Assembly: GCF_005886105.2 (NCBI RefSeq)
Contig: NZ_PNCO02000001.1
Span: 1,609,001 to 1,673,000 of the forward strand
Direction of reading: 5' to 3'
Length of the DNA stretch: 64,000 nt
Source of the DNA: Pseudoalteromonas galatheae
GTDB taxonomy: Bacteria > Pseudomonadota > Gammaproteobacteria > Enterobacterales > Alteromonadaceae
Shown here: piece after piece, positions 8,416 through 17,690 of the stretch
How the letters are laid out: each line of letters starts with the position of its first letter
Numbering within the stretch: position 1 is the stretch's first letter
The notes under the pieces: generated by a model
What the model was told of the DNA's origin: nothing
Database searches by the model: none
Seen by the model: the letters and a program-made list of their open reading frames with translations, nothing else
Translations under genes and position numbers: made by a program

Positions 8416-9381
8416 ATGATGGAGCAGCAAAACCAACCTATTTGGGCAAAACTGCCAGAGCCAATCGCTAAATTGATGGCAACACCTTGGCGTTTTAGTT
8501 TGTACAAGGCGCTAACGCTTATTGAACAGCACTGGGCTAGCAATAACGAGTTACAAAGTGGCCACAGTCATCGCGTTGAAATTGCCCCCTATAAGGAACT
8601 TGGATTTCCAGCTTCAGATGTTAGACGCTGCGAATTACAAGTAAAGCAACGAGGCAAGCTAAGGCTCGAAACATCATTCCTCGGTTTGTATGGCGTTGAT
8701 GCTGCGATGCCGCACTACTTGTTAGAACAAGCCGCAGGAGACGAGGAGATAGGAGCTAGAACACGTGCATTTTTAGATCTCTTCAATCATGTACTGTATT
8801 GCCAGCTATTTCAAAGTTGGAAAAAGTCTCAGATTAATCTCGCCGGCATTGGCGCGCAGCAATTTGACCAGATAGTTGCTGCGGTATTTGAAAATAATCA
8901 GTCAGATAAAAGCAAACTAAACCTCATTAGTGCTAAACAAACCAGTGCTGCTGGGCTTGAACAAGTATTAAAGCAAGCGCTACAAGATGAAAGCTTAACG
9001 ATTAAAGACAATATCGTTGAATGGGAAGGTATTACTGAAGCGGGCAAGCTAGGGTCAAAACATAGCGGTTTTTCATTGGGTGGCAATGGCGTATTGGGTA
9101 AACGCGTACTGGTTACCGGCAATCGTATTTGCATTGAGCTTGGTCCAATGGACGAGGCTGAGGTGCACCTATATGAGCCAGGTGGTGTAAAGGCGAAACG
9201 TTTATCACAATTATTAAATTGGCACACCTCCACCAAAATGAACTGGCAGCTGTTAGTACAGATCAATCGCCAAGCACGCGAGGGGACTCGATTAGGGGCT
9301 GGCAAGCTTGGGATAAGTTGTGCGATAGGTAAAGTTAACGCACGCGTAGAGAAGAAAATATATTCACAATCACAGTTTTAA
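8416..9381 (+). CDS. tssG: T6SS baseplate protein TssG (VasB/ImpH)
   Basis: This 321-aa protein has the TssG pattern: 'ATPWRFSLYKALTLIEQHW' near the start, 'LETSFLGLYGVDAAMPHYL', 'FLDLFNHVLYCQLFQSW' and a C-terminal 'LGISCAIG'. TssG pairs with TssF in the baseplate wedge. It begins at the base after the tssF stop with two consecutive ATG codons (8416 and 8419). tssH follows after 28 bp. Length is normal. Confidence 0.95.
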   Translation: MMEQQNQPIWAKLPEPIAKLMATPWRFSLYKALTLIEQHWASNNELQSGHSHRVEIAPYKELGFPASDVRRCELQVKQRGKLRLETSFLGLYGVDAAMPHYLLEQAAGDEEIGARTRAFLDLFNHVLYCQLFQSWKKSQINLAGIGAQQFDQIVAAVFENNQSDKSKLNLISAKQTSAAGLEQVLKQALQDESLTIKDNIVEWEGITEAGKLGSKHSGFSLGGNGVLGKRVLVTGNRICIELGPMDEAEVHLYEPGGVKAKRLSQLLNWHTSTKMNWQLLVQINRQAREGTRLGAGKLGISCAIGKVNARVEKKIYSQSQF

Positions 9382-9409
9382 TGCGAACGGGAATAGCAAG
9401 GATTAAAAG

Positions 9410-12097
9410 ATGGACGCAACAGGCATAAAGAATCTCATAGACAAACTCAATCATCACAGCGCGACAGCGTTAGAAGCTGCAGCAGGATTCGCAGCGAGTC
9501 GAAAGCATTTTGAAGTGCTACCAGAGCATTACTTATTAAAGTTAATGGAAGAGCACAATGACGGCGATGTTGCGAAGATTTTACCTTTCTTCGAAGTTGA
9601 TCAAGACGCATTGTGGAATAGCGCGCTAGAATTTATCAATCAACAAGATGCTGGTAACCCGAGCAAGCCGGTTTTCTCCCGTCGCCTCTATGAGTGGTTA
9701 GAAAAAGCATGGCTCAGTGCAAATATGCGCCATCAAAATGATTGGATCACAGGAGCTGCGCTGATTGACTCGTTCAAAGACATGGCGATATACAGCCCTG
9801 CATTTGGACTGGCGCGCGAGTTCGACAAGATTGATACGCACTTCTTAAAGCAGAACTTAAACAAGATCTGTAAAGGCTCGACTGAGCGTCAAGTATTTAG
9901 TAAGCCAAATGCTGATAACACGGTGTCGAATAGCCGTTCACAAGGTGAAAGCGCGCTAGAATCATTTTGTGAAGACCTCACTGAAAAAGCACGTTCTGGT
10001 GCAATTGACCCGGTTCTTGGGCGCAACGAAGAAATCCGTCTCGCAATTGATGTGTTGTGTCGTCGCCGCAAAAATAATCCAATCTTTGTCGGTGAGCCCG
10101 GTGTTGGTAAAACGGCAGTGGTAGAAGGGCTTGCTCAGCGCGTTGTTGAAGGGCAAGTTCCGCCAGAACTCAAAGAAGTTAAGATCTGCGTACTGGATAT
10201 GGGGCTGCTACAAGCCGGAGCCGGCGTAAAAGGTGAATTTGAGCGTCGTCTTAAACAAGTCATTGATGAAGTAAAGAGTTCAGCGACCCCTGTTATCTTA
10301 TTTATTGACGAAGCGCATACCTTGATTGGTGCTGGTGGCGACGCTGGCATGGGAGATGCCGCAAACCTACTAAAACCTGCACTTGCTCGTGGAGAAGTAA
10401 GAACACTTGCAGCAACGACATGGAGTGAATATAAAAAATATTTTGAGCGCGATGCTGCGCTTGAACGCCGGTTTCAATTAATTAAAGTCGATGAGCCAAC
10501 CGAGCAAGCCGCAAAACTTATGCTCACGGGTCTTAAAGAGAAATACGAAAAGCATCACCAAATTCAAATCACAGACAGCGCAATTGAAGCCGCGGTTAGT
10601 TTGTCTGCACGATATATTACAGGTAGACAATTACCTGACAAAGCCATTGATGTACTAGATACTGCGGCTGCAATGGTCAGAATGGGACCGGCAACGTCGC
10701 CTGTGGTGATTGATAAAGCCAAAGAGCAGATCCGTTACTATCAAAGCAGAATTGAACGCTTGGCAATCGAGTCAAAGCTTGGGATTGCAGATCAAACTTG
10801 CATTCAAAGCCTCACCGATGCGCTTACACAAGCCCAAGAGCAGCTTGCTGAGCTTGAGCAAAGCCGTGAGCTGCAAATTGATACTTATAACGCCTTACAC
10901 GGTGCGAGTGACGAAGAGAAACCTGCGATTAGACAAGCGCTTGCTGCGTTAAATCAAGATGATAATGCGATTTTCTCCGAAGTGACCAGCGATACGGTAG
11001 CGCAAGTGATCGCAAGTTGGACTGGGATCCCTGTCGGTAACATGGTGAAAGACGAGCTGGAGAACTTACTTAAGCTTGAGCAATCACTGGCACAAAGCGT
11101 TGTGGGTCAAAATGCTGGATTGACTGCGATTGCACAAACTTTACGGGTTGCAAAAGCGGGTGTATCGGCCTCATCTGGCCCATTGGGCGTATTCTTATTA
11201 GCGGGTCCTTCAGGGGTTGGTAAAACCGAAACCGCAAAACACATAGCCGAGCTACTATTTGGTGGTGAAAAATTCTTAACCACAATAAACATGAGTGAAT
11301 ATCAAGAAGCACATACGGTATCACAACTCAAAGGCTCACCACCGGGTTATGTGGGTTATGGTGAAGGTGGGGTGTTAACCGAAGCTGTGCGTCAACGTCC
11401 ATATTCTGTGGTGTTACTTGACGAAGTGGAAAAAGCCCACGCAGATGTCATGAATATGTTCTACCAAGTGTTTGAAATGGGCGTAATGCGTGATGGTGAA
11501 GGGCGTGAAATCGATTTTAGAAACACGGTTATCATCATGACTTCTAATTTAGGGGCTGAGCAAATCATCAGTGCTTGTACACCAGAAACCGAGCAGCAGG
11601 CCATGCAACAAATGGTGGATGGGATCATTCAGCAAGGCGTACCCGAAGACGAAGAAGCACAAGACAACAACGAACAAGAAACACCGTTTGAGAGACCGAG
11701 CTTTCAGCAGCTAGTCAGCTTAATTAAGCCAAACTTGCTCGCGCATTTTGCACCTGCGCTTTTAGCGCGTATGCAGGTTGTGCCTTTCTTCCCGCTAGAT
11801 ACCGATGTGTTAAAACATATCGTGGCACTAAAGCTTGAGAAGGTCGCAGCACGACTTCGTGACAATCACGCAATACAACTGCGCGTAGATCAAACAGCGC
11901 TAGATTATCTAGCCGATAAATGCGCTATGTCTGATAGCGGCGCACGATTGGTTAACGCAACAATTGAACAACAAATTTTACCTGGGATCGCTCGCTCAAT
12001 TTTGGGCTTCATGAGCGAAGAAGATATGCCAGACCTGCTGACGCTGACACTGGATGAAAATGGTGAAATTGAAGCCGTATTCGCCGACTTAAGCTAA
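9410..12097 (+). CDS. clpV: T6SS sheath-recycling AAA+ ATPase TssH (ClpV)
   Basis: This 895-aa protein is a ClpB-like double AAA+ ATPase. Residues 1-160 are the ClpV-type N domain that binds the contracted sheath. The first Walker A (GEPGVGKT) lies near residue 229, with Walker B '[16 protein letters not shown]' near 297. A coiled-coil middle region follows (about 440-520). The second Walker A (GPSGVGKT) lies near residue 602, with Walker B '[11 protein letters not shown]' near 668. The C-terminal small domain is present. It disassembles contracted TssBC sheaths using ATP. An acidic insert ('[12 protein letters not shown]') lies at about residue 750. Confidence 0.97.
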   Translation: MDATGIKNLIDKLNHHSATALEAAAGFAASRKHFEVLPEHYLLKLMEEHNDGDVAKILPFFEVDQDALWNSALEFINQQDAGNPSKPVFSRRLYEWLEKAWLSANMRHQNDWITGAALIDSFKDMAIYSPAFGLAREFDKIDTHFLKQNLNKICKGSTERQVFSKPNADNTVSNSRSQGESALESFCEDLTEKARSGAIDPVLGRNEEIRLAIDVLCRRRKNNPIFVGEPGVGKTAVVEGLAQRVVEGQVPPELKEVKICVLDMGLLQAGAGVKGEFERRLKQVIDEVKSSATPVILFIDEAHTLIGAGGDAGMGDAANLLKPALARGEVRTLAATTWSEYKKYFERDAALERRFQLIKVDEPTEQAAKLMLTGLKEKYEKHHQIQITDSAIEAAVSLSARYITGRQLPDKAIDVLDTAAAMVRMGPATSPVVIDKAKEQIRYYQSRIERLAIESKLGIADQTCIQSLTDALTQAQEQLAELEQSRELQIDTYNALHGASDEEKPAIRQALAALNQDDNAIFSEVTSDTVAQVIASWTGIPVGNMVKDELENLLKLEQSLAQSVVGQNAGLTAIAQTLRVAKAGVSASSGPLGVFLLAGPSGVGKTETAKHIAELLFGGEKFLTTINMSEYQEAHTVSQLKGSPPGYVGYGEGGVLTEAVRQRPYSVVLLDEVEKAHADVMNMFYQVFEMGVMRDGEGREIDFRNTVIIMTSNLGAEQIISACTPETEQQAMQQMVDGIIQQGVPEDEEAQDNNEQETPFERPSFQQLVSLIKPNLLAHFAPALLARMQVVPFFPLDTDVLKHIVALKLEKVAARLRDNHAIQLRVDQTALDYLADKCAMSDSGARLVNATIEQQILPGIARSILGFMSEEDMPDLLTLTLDENGEIEAVFADLS

Positions 12098-12123
12098 CGG
12101 TAGATACGAGTAAGGAGACAAAA

Positions 12124-14163
12124 ATGGAAATGCTAGCATCACTTGCCGATAAACTGCCTAAGGCAAACGAAAGTCACTTTGCAATCGAAATTGCGGGGCT
12201 ATCAGGAAGTTTATTTAAAGTATTGAGTTTTGAATCACACAATGACAGCTTATGCAGTGACTATCGCTTCGATATTGAGGTGTTAAGTGAAGAGCTAATT
12301 GAGCCTGATCTGGTGATTGGTAAAGATGTTACATTTTCCATTACGTGGGCTATGTCTGACAGAACGGTTTCGGGAATTATTACCGAATATGTTTGCCATG
12401 GTCGCAGTCATCAAGGCTACGTGTATACCTTATCTTTTCAATCTCTTTTGGTGTTGCTCAAACATCAACGATCAAATCGTGTTTTTACCGACATGTCTGC
12501 GGATGCCATCGTGAAAAGTGTGTTAGACAAGGCAGGATTCCCGTCAGGAAAATTGCAACTAAAGGCATCATCGCCAACCCTTGCTATGACAGTGCAGTAT
12601 GACGAAAGCGACTTTGACTTTGTGACGCGTCTAATGCGCCGCTACGGTTTTGTTTACGGCAGCACAGAGTCAACGGGCAGTCAAGCCAATCTGTCAGTGT
12701 TTGGCAGCAGCAGTGATTTTTCTTCAGAGATGGAAGAGATAACTTTGCCTTACGCGTCACCTACTGGACAGGTTAGGCCGAGCGAGTCTGTTTTTGCCTT
12801 TTCTAAAAAGGCGAGCCTACTAAATAGCGGCTTTAGACTGTATGACGAAGACTATGAAAAAGGCTGTGCACTGTCTGTTAATAGCAATAATCAAACAGAG
12901 GTGGGCGGCTTTGGTGAAGACAGCATATTTGCTGAAAACTTCATGACAAAAGGAGATGGCGATACGCTTACCAAAGTGCACCAGCAAAGCATTGATTGTC
13001 AGCGAAACCTTTTTGTTATCGATACCGACTGTCGAGCGCTTCGTCCGGGTGTCGCTTTAACCATAACCGATCACCTTAATTACAGCGGTCGTTACTTAGT
13101 GGTGTCTGTTGCTCATAAAGGCTGCCAAGGCGGAAGCGTCGAATACGGCTCCAAGGTAAAAGGCTTAACCTATAAAAACCAAGCGACGATTATCCCAATT
13201 GATGTGCAGTTTAAAGCGCCTGTTATTAAGCGCAAAAAGGTCTTTGCATCGTTTAACGCCACGATTGAACAAGGGGTGGATGACAAAGGGCGCTATATAG
13301 TTAAACTGCCGTTTAACCAAGATGGTGAAGGGGAAGAGAGTAAACCGACTCGACTTATGCAGCACTATGGTGGACCTGGCGGGCATGGCATGCACTTTCC
13401 TTTAAACAAAGGAACCGAGGTTATGGTGGCGGGCGAAAATGGTGACTTAGACAGACCGGTCATTCTCGGTGCGCTATTTAACGATGAAGCGCTAAGCCCG
13501 GTTACTGCTGAGAATGCGACTGAAAATAAATTGGTGACAAAGGCAGAAAACACCTTGTTGATGGATGATAAACAAGGCGAAGAGAAAATCCAATTGTTCA
13601 CTAAAGCACAAGAAAATATACTCGAATTTAATGCCACCGAAGGCAGCGAATTTATCAAGCTTGAAACCAAAAAAGGTTACATCGATATTAAATCGAAAGA
13701 AGCGATGACGCTGCAATCACAAGCAAATATTGTGGCACAAGCCGACAAAGAAATAAGCATTCGCGCAGAAGATGCGGTGTATATCCAAAGTATTGAGTCC
13801 AATATTGAGATCAATGCCAAAGAGGCGGTTCAACTCACCGCAGACACCGACATTAAAATTCAGTCTGCTGACAGCAATATTCAATTCGAAGCGCAGCAAT
13901 CCATCAATCTTGAGGCAGCGCAAGACATCAGTTACTTCAGCGTTGATGGTAATGTTGAGCTTGCGGCGCAAAATGGTAACTTGACCATTAATGCCGATAG
14001 AAACATTTCTATCGTTGGCCAAGGTAGCGGCTCAATTCAGCTCTCTCAAGGTGGCGGAAAAATAGAAATCGATGCGGCAGGTAATATTACTATCGATGCG
14101 AACAACTTGAACTTAAGCGCCAGCAATATTTCAGTGTCTGGCTCAGCAATTAGCCATAACTAA
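12124..14163 (+). CDS. vgrG: VgrG spike protein (TssI)
   Basis: This 679-aa protein has the VgrG layout: a gp27-like N-terminal half ('DFDFVTRLMRRYGFVYG' near residue 165), a gp5 OB-fold ending in 'MHFPLNKGTEVMVAGENGDL' and 'RPVILGALFN', and a C-terminal repetitive beta-helix rich in 'I.I.A..' repeats. It ends at the beta-helix with no extra enzymatic domain, so it is a structural spike that must carry separate cargo. A good ribosome site (AAGGAGA) precedes the ATG. The following genes form an overlapping cargo-loading block, which suggests this VgrG delivers the effector at 18706. Confidence 0.97.
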   Translation: MEMLASLADKLPKANESHFAIEIAGLSGSLFKVLSFESHNDSLCSDYRFDIEVLSEELIEPDLVIGKDVTFSITWAMSDRTVSGIITEYVCHGRSHQGYVYTLSFQSLLVLLKHQRSNRVFTDMSADAIVKSVLDKAGFPSGKLQLKASSPTLAMTVQYDESDFDFVTRLMRRYGFVYGSTESTGSQANLSVFGSSSDFSSEMEEITLPYASPTGQVRPSESVFAFSKKASLLNSGFRLYDEDYEKGCALSVNSNNQTEVGGFGEDSIFAENFMTKGDGDTLTKVHQQSIDCQRNLFVIDTDCRALRPGVALTITDHLNYSGRYLVVSVAHKGCQGGSVEYGSKVKGLTYKNQATIIPIDVQFKAPVIKRKKVFASFNATIEQGVDDKGRYIVKLPFNQDGEGEESKPTRLMQHYGGPGGHGMHFPLNKGTEVMVAGENGDLDRPVILGALFNDEALSPVTAENATENKLVTKAENTLLMDDKQGEEKIQLFTKAQENILEFNATEGSEFIKLETKKGYIDIKSKEAMTLQSQANIVAQADKEISIRAEDAVYIQSIESNIEINAKEAVQLTADTDIKIQSADSNIQFEAQQSINLEAAQDISYFSVDGNVELAAQNGNLTINADRNISIVGQGSGSIQLSQGGGKIEIDAAGNITIDANNLNLSASNISVSGSAISHN

Positions 14164-14179
14164 GCAGGGAGCAAAGTCT

Positions 14180-14602
14180 ATGAAAACCAATGTTGTACAA
14201 TTTCCTCCGTCGTTAAGCAACATCGTATGGCGTGTATCCGCCATTGATAAATTAGGCAAAGTGTTACAAGTGAAGTGTGACGAATCAAAGGTAGAAATGA
14301 AGGTTAAAGGTCAACTAGACAGCGTGACACGCGTAAGTATTGACGATGAAGTGTTGCTTCATAGTGTGGCAATGCCTATCGTTATTGGTCGCTTAGCTGC
14401 ACCGCAAGATTTTCCGGCAGCGTCGGTAACAAATAACAACGGCACTGTGGTGCTAAATGGCGAGCAAAAAGTCTGTGTCAAAACCAAAAATGGCAGCATT
14501 GCGATCAACGGCAATGGTGAGATACAGCTTGAAGGTAAACTGTTAAACGCCGATATTGAGCAAGATCTCAGCCTCCAAGGCTGGCCAATTCGATTAAATT
14601 AA
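14180..14602 (+). CDS. DUF6484-like small T6SS spike-associated protein
   Basis: This 140-aa protein has an N-terminal region ('IVWRVSAIDKLGKVLQVKC' to 'DEVLLHSVAMPIVIGRL') that resembles the small DUF6484 beta-barrel found beside vgrG genes. The second half ('NGTVVLNGEQKVCVKTKNGS', 'INGNGEIQLEGKLLNADI') looks like a short beta-helix or spike tip. It lies 16 bp after vgrG and heads the cargo block. A plausible role is as an adaptor sitting on or beside the VgrG spike. The domain assignment is by pattern only, and the exact function is unknown. Confidence 0.55.
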   Translation: MKTNVVQFPPSLSNIVWRVSAIDKLGKVLQVKCDESKVEMKVKGQLDSVTRVSIDDEVLLHSVAMPIVIGRLAAPQDFPAASVTNNNGTVVLNGEQKVCVKTKNGSIAINGNGEIQLEGKLLNADIEQDLSLQGWPIRLN

Positions 14603-14619
14603 GCTGATACGGTGTGACT

Positions 14620-15771
14620 ATGTTTTTAGCTGCAACCAAATTGGCCGTTCACCGTCAACAACTTAAGTCGCTTTGGCGTCATTATCAAAAGTTTAATGCA
14701 CGACAAGTAGTTGAGACTGGGCGTTTACATGCCCTTGAAAAACAACTATTAAATCATGTGTATACCTTAGCTGCGACGGACGAAGAACACTGGATAAACC
14801 GCTCACAACTAGATTGTATCGCGCATGGGTCGATTGATGATGTATTTAAGTTAACTCAAGAGATTGACTCACCTCAGCTGTTATTACTCATTAACCATCT
14901 TTTTGGGACAAGAGCGCTTGAAGATCAAGCCAGTGAAATAATCACGGCTATTAATCGCGAGCCTGCGCTTGCCGAGTTACTCATTCATAACTTATCAGCA
15001 TGGCGCATTGATTTTGGTGATGCACTCAGGCAGAGAATTTTATCAACCGATGAAAATTGGCCTACGAGCCTTATCTATTTAGCATTTAGTACGGCTAACT
15101 TGTCGCGCCACCAACTTATGGCTGCACTTGAACATAGCAACCCTGAAATTGCCTACACGGCATTGGTTAATATGTGGCTGTGTAATACAGAGCAGCTTTC
15201 AGAGCACTTAGTGAAGCGGTTTGCGATGACAGATGATGCCGTGCTAAAAGCAAAATTATTGCAGCTTGCAGGTTTGCTCGACGAGCCTAAATGGGATGAG
15301 CCATGTTTACTTTATTGTCAGCACAATCCAAGCTACATTGCTGAAGTATTTCCGTACTTTTCTCATACCCGTTCGTTACAAAATCTAGTTAAGTTACTCG
15401 AAGCCCCCAGTACCGCACGTCCGGCTTACGAGGCGTGGAAACAAATCACCGATCTTGACTTACCTGAAGATTTCGCAATAAGTGATGCGAAAACTGGAAT
15501 TAAATCTCAAAAATCGCAAAAACTACCCAGTTTTAAGCAAGCAGAGTATGAACGCCAAGCCTTAATAACCGCAAATACCCAACATCAACTCGCGGGGCGT
15601 AAAGTCTCCGAGCCTGCAGCTTGGTTACAACAGGGATTGGCTGGCCTTGCGATACAGCGCAAGCTTTCCAAAATTTCCTCGCATGCACTTGGCGCTGCGC
15701 TTTTTTACATGCCGATGGCTTATCTTCAATGGCAATCAGTAAAGCAGGAGTTGAACCATGCTAGTGAATGA
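14620..15771 (+). CDS. TIGR02270-like helical-repeat T6SS accessory protein
   Basis: This 383-aa protein is built of short helical repeats of HEAT type, for example 'NPEIAYTALVNMWLCNTEQL' and 'DDAVLKAKLLQLAGLL'. The N-terminal region ('RLHALEKQLLNHVYTLA') recalls TIGR02270 family proteins, which are common next to DUF2169 and PAAR genes. The ATG at 14620 is preferred over the GTG two codons upstream. Its end overlaps the DUF2169 gene by 14 bases. It probably acts in effector loading or as a scaffold, which is inferred from neighbourhood. No catalytic motif is visible. Confidence 0.55.
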   Translation: MFLAATKLAVHRQQLKSLWRHYQKFNARQVVETGRLHALEKQLLNHVYTLAATDEEHWINRSQLDCIAHGSIDDVFKLTQEIDSPQLLLLINHLFGTRALEDQASEIITAINREPALAELLIHNLSAWRIDFGDALRQRILSTDENWPTSLIYLAFSTANLSRHQLMAALEHSNPEIAYTALVNMWLCNTEQLSEHLVKRFAMTDDAVLKAKLLQLAGLLDEPKWDEPCLLYCQHNPSYIAEVFPYFSHTRSLQNLVKLLEAPSTARPAYEAWKQITDLDLPEDFAISDAKTGIKSQKSQKLPSFKQAEYERQALITANTQHQLAGRKVSEPAAWLQQGLAGLAIQRKLSKISSHALGAALFYMPMAYLQWQSVKQELNHASE

Positions 15772-16798
15772 ATCCGAGTGGCAAAGTGGCACGGTTGAGG
15801 CTTGGGATGAGGAAAAAGATCCCATCGTAGTCATCGCTGTGAAGCAAAACTTTGAATACGACGTAAAGGGTAATGTGTATCCCGATCCAACTGGAGCGCC
15901 TGTTGTACTTGCTGATGACTTCGACGGTGAAGGGCTTGAAGCCTGCTTAACCGCCGTTAGCGAAGTTCAGCCCTATAAAACCGGTTTTGAGGTATATGGC
16001 GAATTGACCTGCTTTCCACCAACCGACAAGCAAGCGCGAGTGATTGAAGTTGGACTAAAACTCGGCTGTAACGATAGGGTCTTTGTTGATAAATTACTTC
16101 GAGTTACTGGTGAGCGTGTGTGGAAGCGATCGCTATTCGGGCCTGTGGCGAGCGATCCACAAGTATTATCGTCCTGTGTATTAAATTATCAACTTGCCTA
16201 TGGCGGCACGAGTCTGTCGGATGAAGAACAAGTTTCGACCCAAAACCCTCTTGGTCGTGGTTATAAGCTCAAGAATAAAGAAGCGAAAGGCCAGCCATTG
16301 CCACAAGTGGAGTATGCTAATCAGGTATTAAAAAAACCGAGTCACGACACTGCGGTTGCAAGCTTTGCAGCGATCCCACCATTTTGGTCGCCAAGGGGTG
16401 ACAAACTCCCAGAGGTTGACGAAGCCCAAGCCCTCGCGGGTAAGTTTCCATTTAAAGAAGTAGTCCCTGCTGCGCATTATCAAGTCGCGCCGCAAGACCA
16501 ACAAACTCCAAACCCGTTTAGTGATGGCTGGTGGATTGAAATGATGGGCTTAACGCCAGACTTACCTTATGGACAAAGCCTAAAGCTAATGCTGCCCAGA
16601 ATCGTGCCTCGCTGTCGTTTGGTTAATGGCCCAGACGCCGCGCCTATTGATATGCAGTGTGATACGCTGGTAATTGACTCACAAACACAGCAGTTTTCAT
16701 TAATTTGGCGAGGAAAGGTAAAAAAGAGCCAAACGGGCAGTAACAGCGTGTTCTTAGTCGAAGAGGCACAAACGCAAGGAGTGGCACATGCAGTTTGA
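15758..16798 (+). CDS. DUF2169 family T6SS effector-loading protein
   Basis: This 346-aa protein matches the DUF2169 pattern: 'DPIVVIAVKQNFEYDVKGNV', 'YPDPTGAPVVLADDFDGEGL', 'FEVYGELTCFPPTDKQARVI', 'NYQLAYGGT' and 'NPLGRGY'. DUF2169 proteins are adaptors encoded between vgrG and PAAR-linked effectors. The start lies inside the upstream gene with a good ribosome site (CAGGAG). Its stop overlaps the next gene by 11 bases. It probably helps to place the PAAR-like protein and the VasX-like effector on VgrG. Confidence 0.85.
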   Translation: MLVNESEWQSGTVEAWDEEKDPIVVIAVKQNFEYDVKGNVYPDPTGAPVVLADDFDGEGLEACLTAVSEVQPYKTGFEVYGELTCFPPTDKQARVIEVGLKLGCNDRVFVDKLLRVTGERVWKRSLFGPVASDPQVLSSCVLNYQLAYGGTSLSDEEQVSTQNPLGRGYKLKNKEAKGQPLPQVEYANQVLKKPSHDTAVASFAAIPPFWSPRGDKLPEVDEAQALAGKFPFKEVVPAAHYQVAPQDQQTPNPFSDGWWIEMMGLTPDLPYGQSLKLMLPRIVPRCRLVNGPDAAPIDMQCDTLVIDSQTQQFSLIWRGKVKKSQTGSNSVFLVEEAQTQGVAHAV

Positions 16799-17690
16799 AT
16801 TAATCGCGCTAGAAACCCCCGCCGGTAACCATCCTAGTGCTTTATATACCGCGGTCGCAAATAACATGCGCTTTTGCACGCCAAGTAAAGCCATTGTTAG
16901 GTACGATATAAGCCTCGACGCGCCTTACTTGCGCGCACAAATCGAAGAGATCTCGGTCACGTTACGTAAAGACCGCTGTTTAACCATTCTTGAATCTTTA
17001 TTAAATCAGACAAAACAACGGTTTGATGGCAGTGCCAACACATGGGACGGCACCATTAATCTAATTGCTGGCTACGCAAAAGCAGAAGAGCCATATATAG
17101 AAGTGTCTGATGTTAGGACGCTTTGTGACCATCTTGAGCTGAACGTTGACGATATTCAGTTGCATAAAACGCTTGATATTGATTCGCTCTCGCCAAATAG
17201 TCTCCATGTATTTGTAGATAGTTGCGTTGGTTATGATGAAGCGTCAAAACCAAACTGGGTAGGAAAGCTACAAGTTGTTGGCGGCCCTGAAGGTGTTGTA
17301 TTAAGTGAAGGCGGTTGCGCATTGCTTGGTACAAGTGCTAATAAAAATGCATGCCAAACCAAAGCATACCAGGGTGACTTAGGTGAGCTATTAAAAGAGC
17401 TGCACGCAGAGGTAAGTGAGCCCTATATTTCGACCCGCTTACTTAGTGAGCAGTGGCAAAGAGAATGGCTTAATGCTAGCCGCGTCTTGTACCAAGAACA
17501 CGACGCGTTAATAGAGCTAAATAACACAGCAAATACCATTGGTTATATTGGCGCTGGCCATAATGCAATGGGGCTTGCGGTTGCCAGCAGTTATTTACAC
17601 AACCCGTTAAATAGCCACATTGAAAGAGTGTGGCTGATCACAGAGCAAGAAAAACCACAATTAATCTCAGTAACAAGGAGTGTGTTATGA
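16788..17690 (+). CDS. Degenerate thiolase-fold protein of the T6SS cargo block
   Basis: This 300-aa protein is not a canonical T6SS core family. Its pattern resembles a divergent thiolase or beta-ketoacyl-synthase fold. 'HVFVDSCVGYDEASK' and 'EGGCALLGTS' are like the N-terminal half of the fold, and 'NTIGYIGAGHNAMGLAVASS' resembles the Gly-rich strand near the C-terminal half. The usual active-site Cys-His-His context is not evident, so it is probably non-enzymatic. Related thiolase-like proteins are sometimes seen beside DUF2169 and PAAR genes. It overlaps the PAAR-like gene by ATGA, so the block is translated together. Confidence 0.5.
   Translation: MQFELIALETPAGNHPSALYTAVANNMRFCTPSKAIVRYDISLDAPYLRAQIEEISVTLRKDRCLTILESLLNQTKQRFDGSANTWDGTINLIAGYAKAEEPYIEVSDVRTLCDHLELNVDDIQLHKTLDIDSLSPNSLHVFVDSCVGYDEASKPNWVGKLQVVGGPEGVVLSEGGCALLGTSANKNACQTKAYQGDLGELLKELHAEVSEPYISTRLLSEQWQREWLNASRVLYQEHDALIELNNTANTIGYIGAGHNAMGLAVASSYLHNPLNSHIERVWLITEQEKPQLISVTRSVL

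Noticed and set aside
12124-14163. Evolved VgrG with a C-terminal effector domain
   Set aside because: The protein ends within the beta-helix repeats and shows no extra domain.
17630-17686. Longer start for the PAAR-like gene
   Set aside because: The added 19 residues overlap the upstream gene and the internal ATG at 17687 has a strong ribosome site and ATGA overlap.
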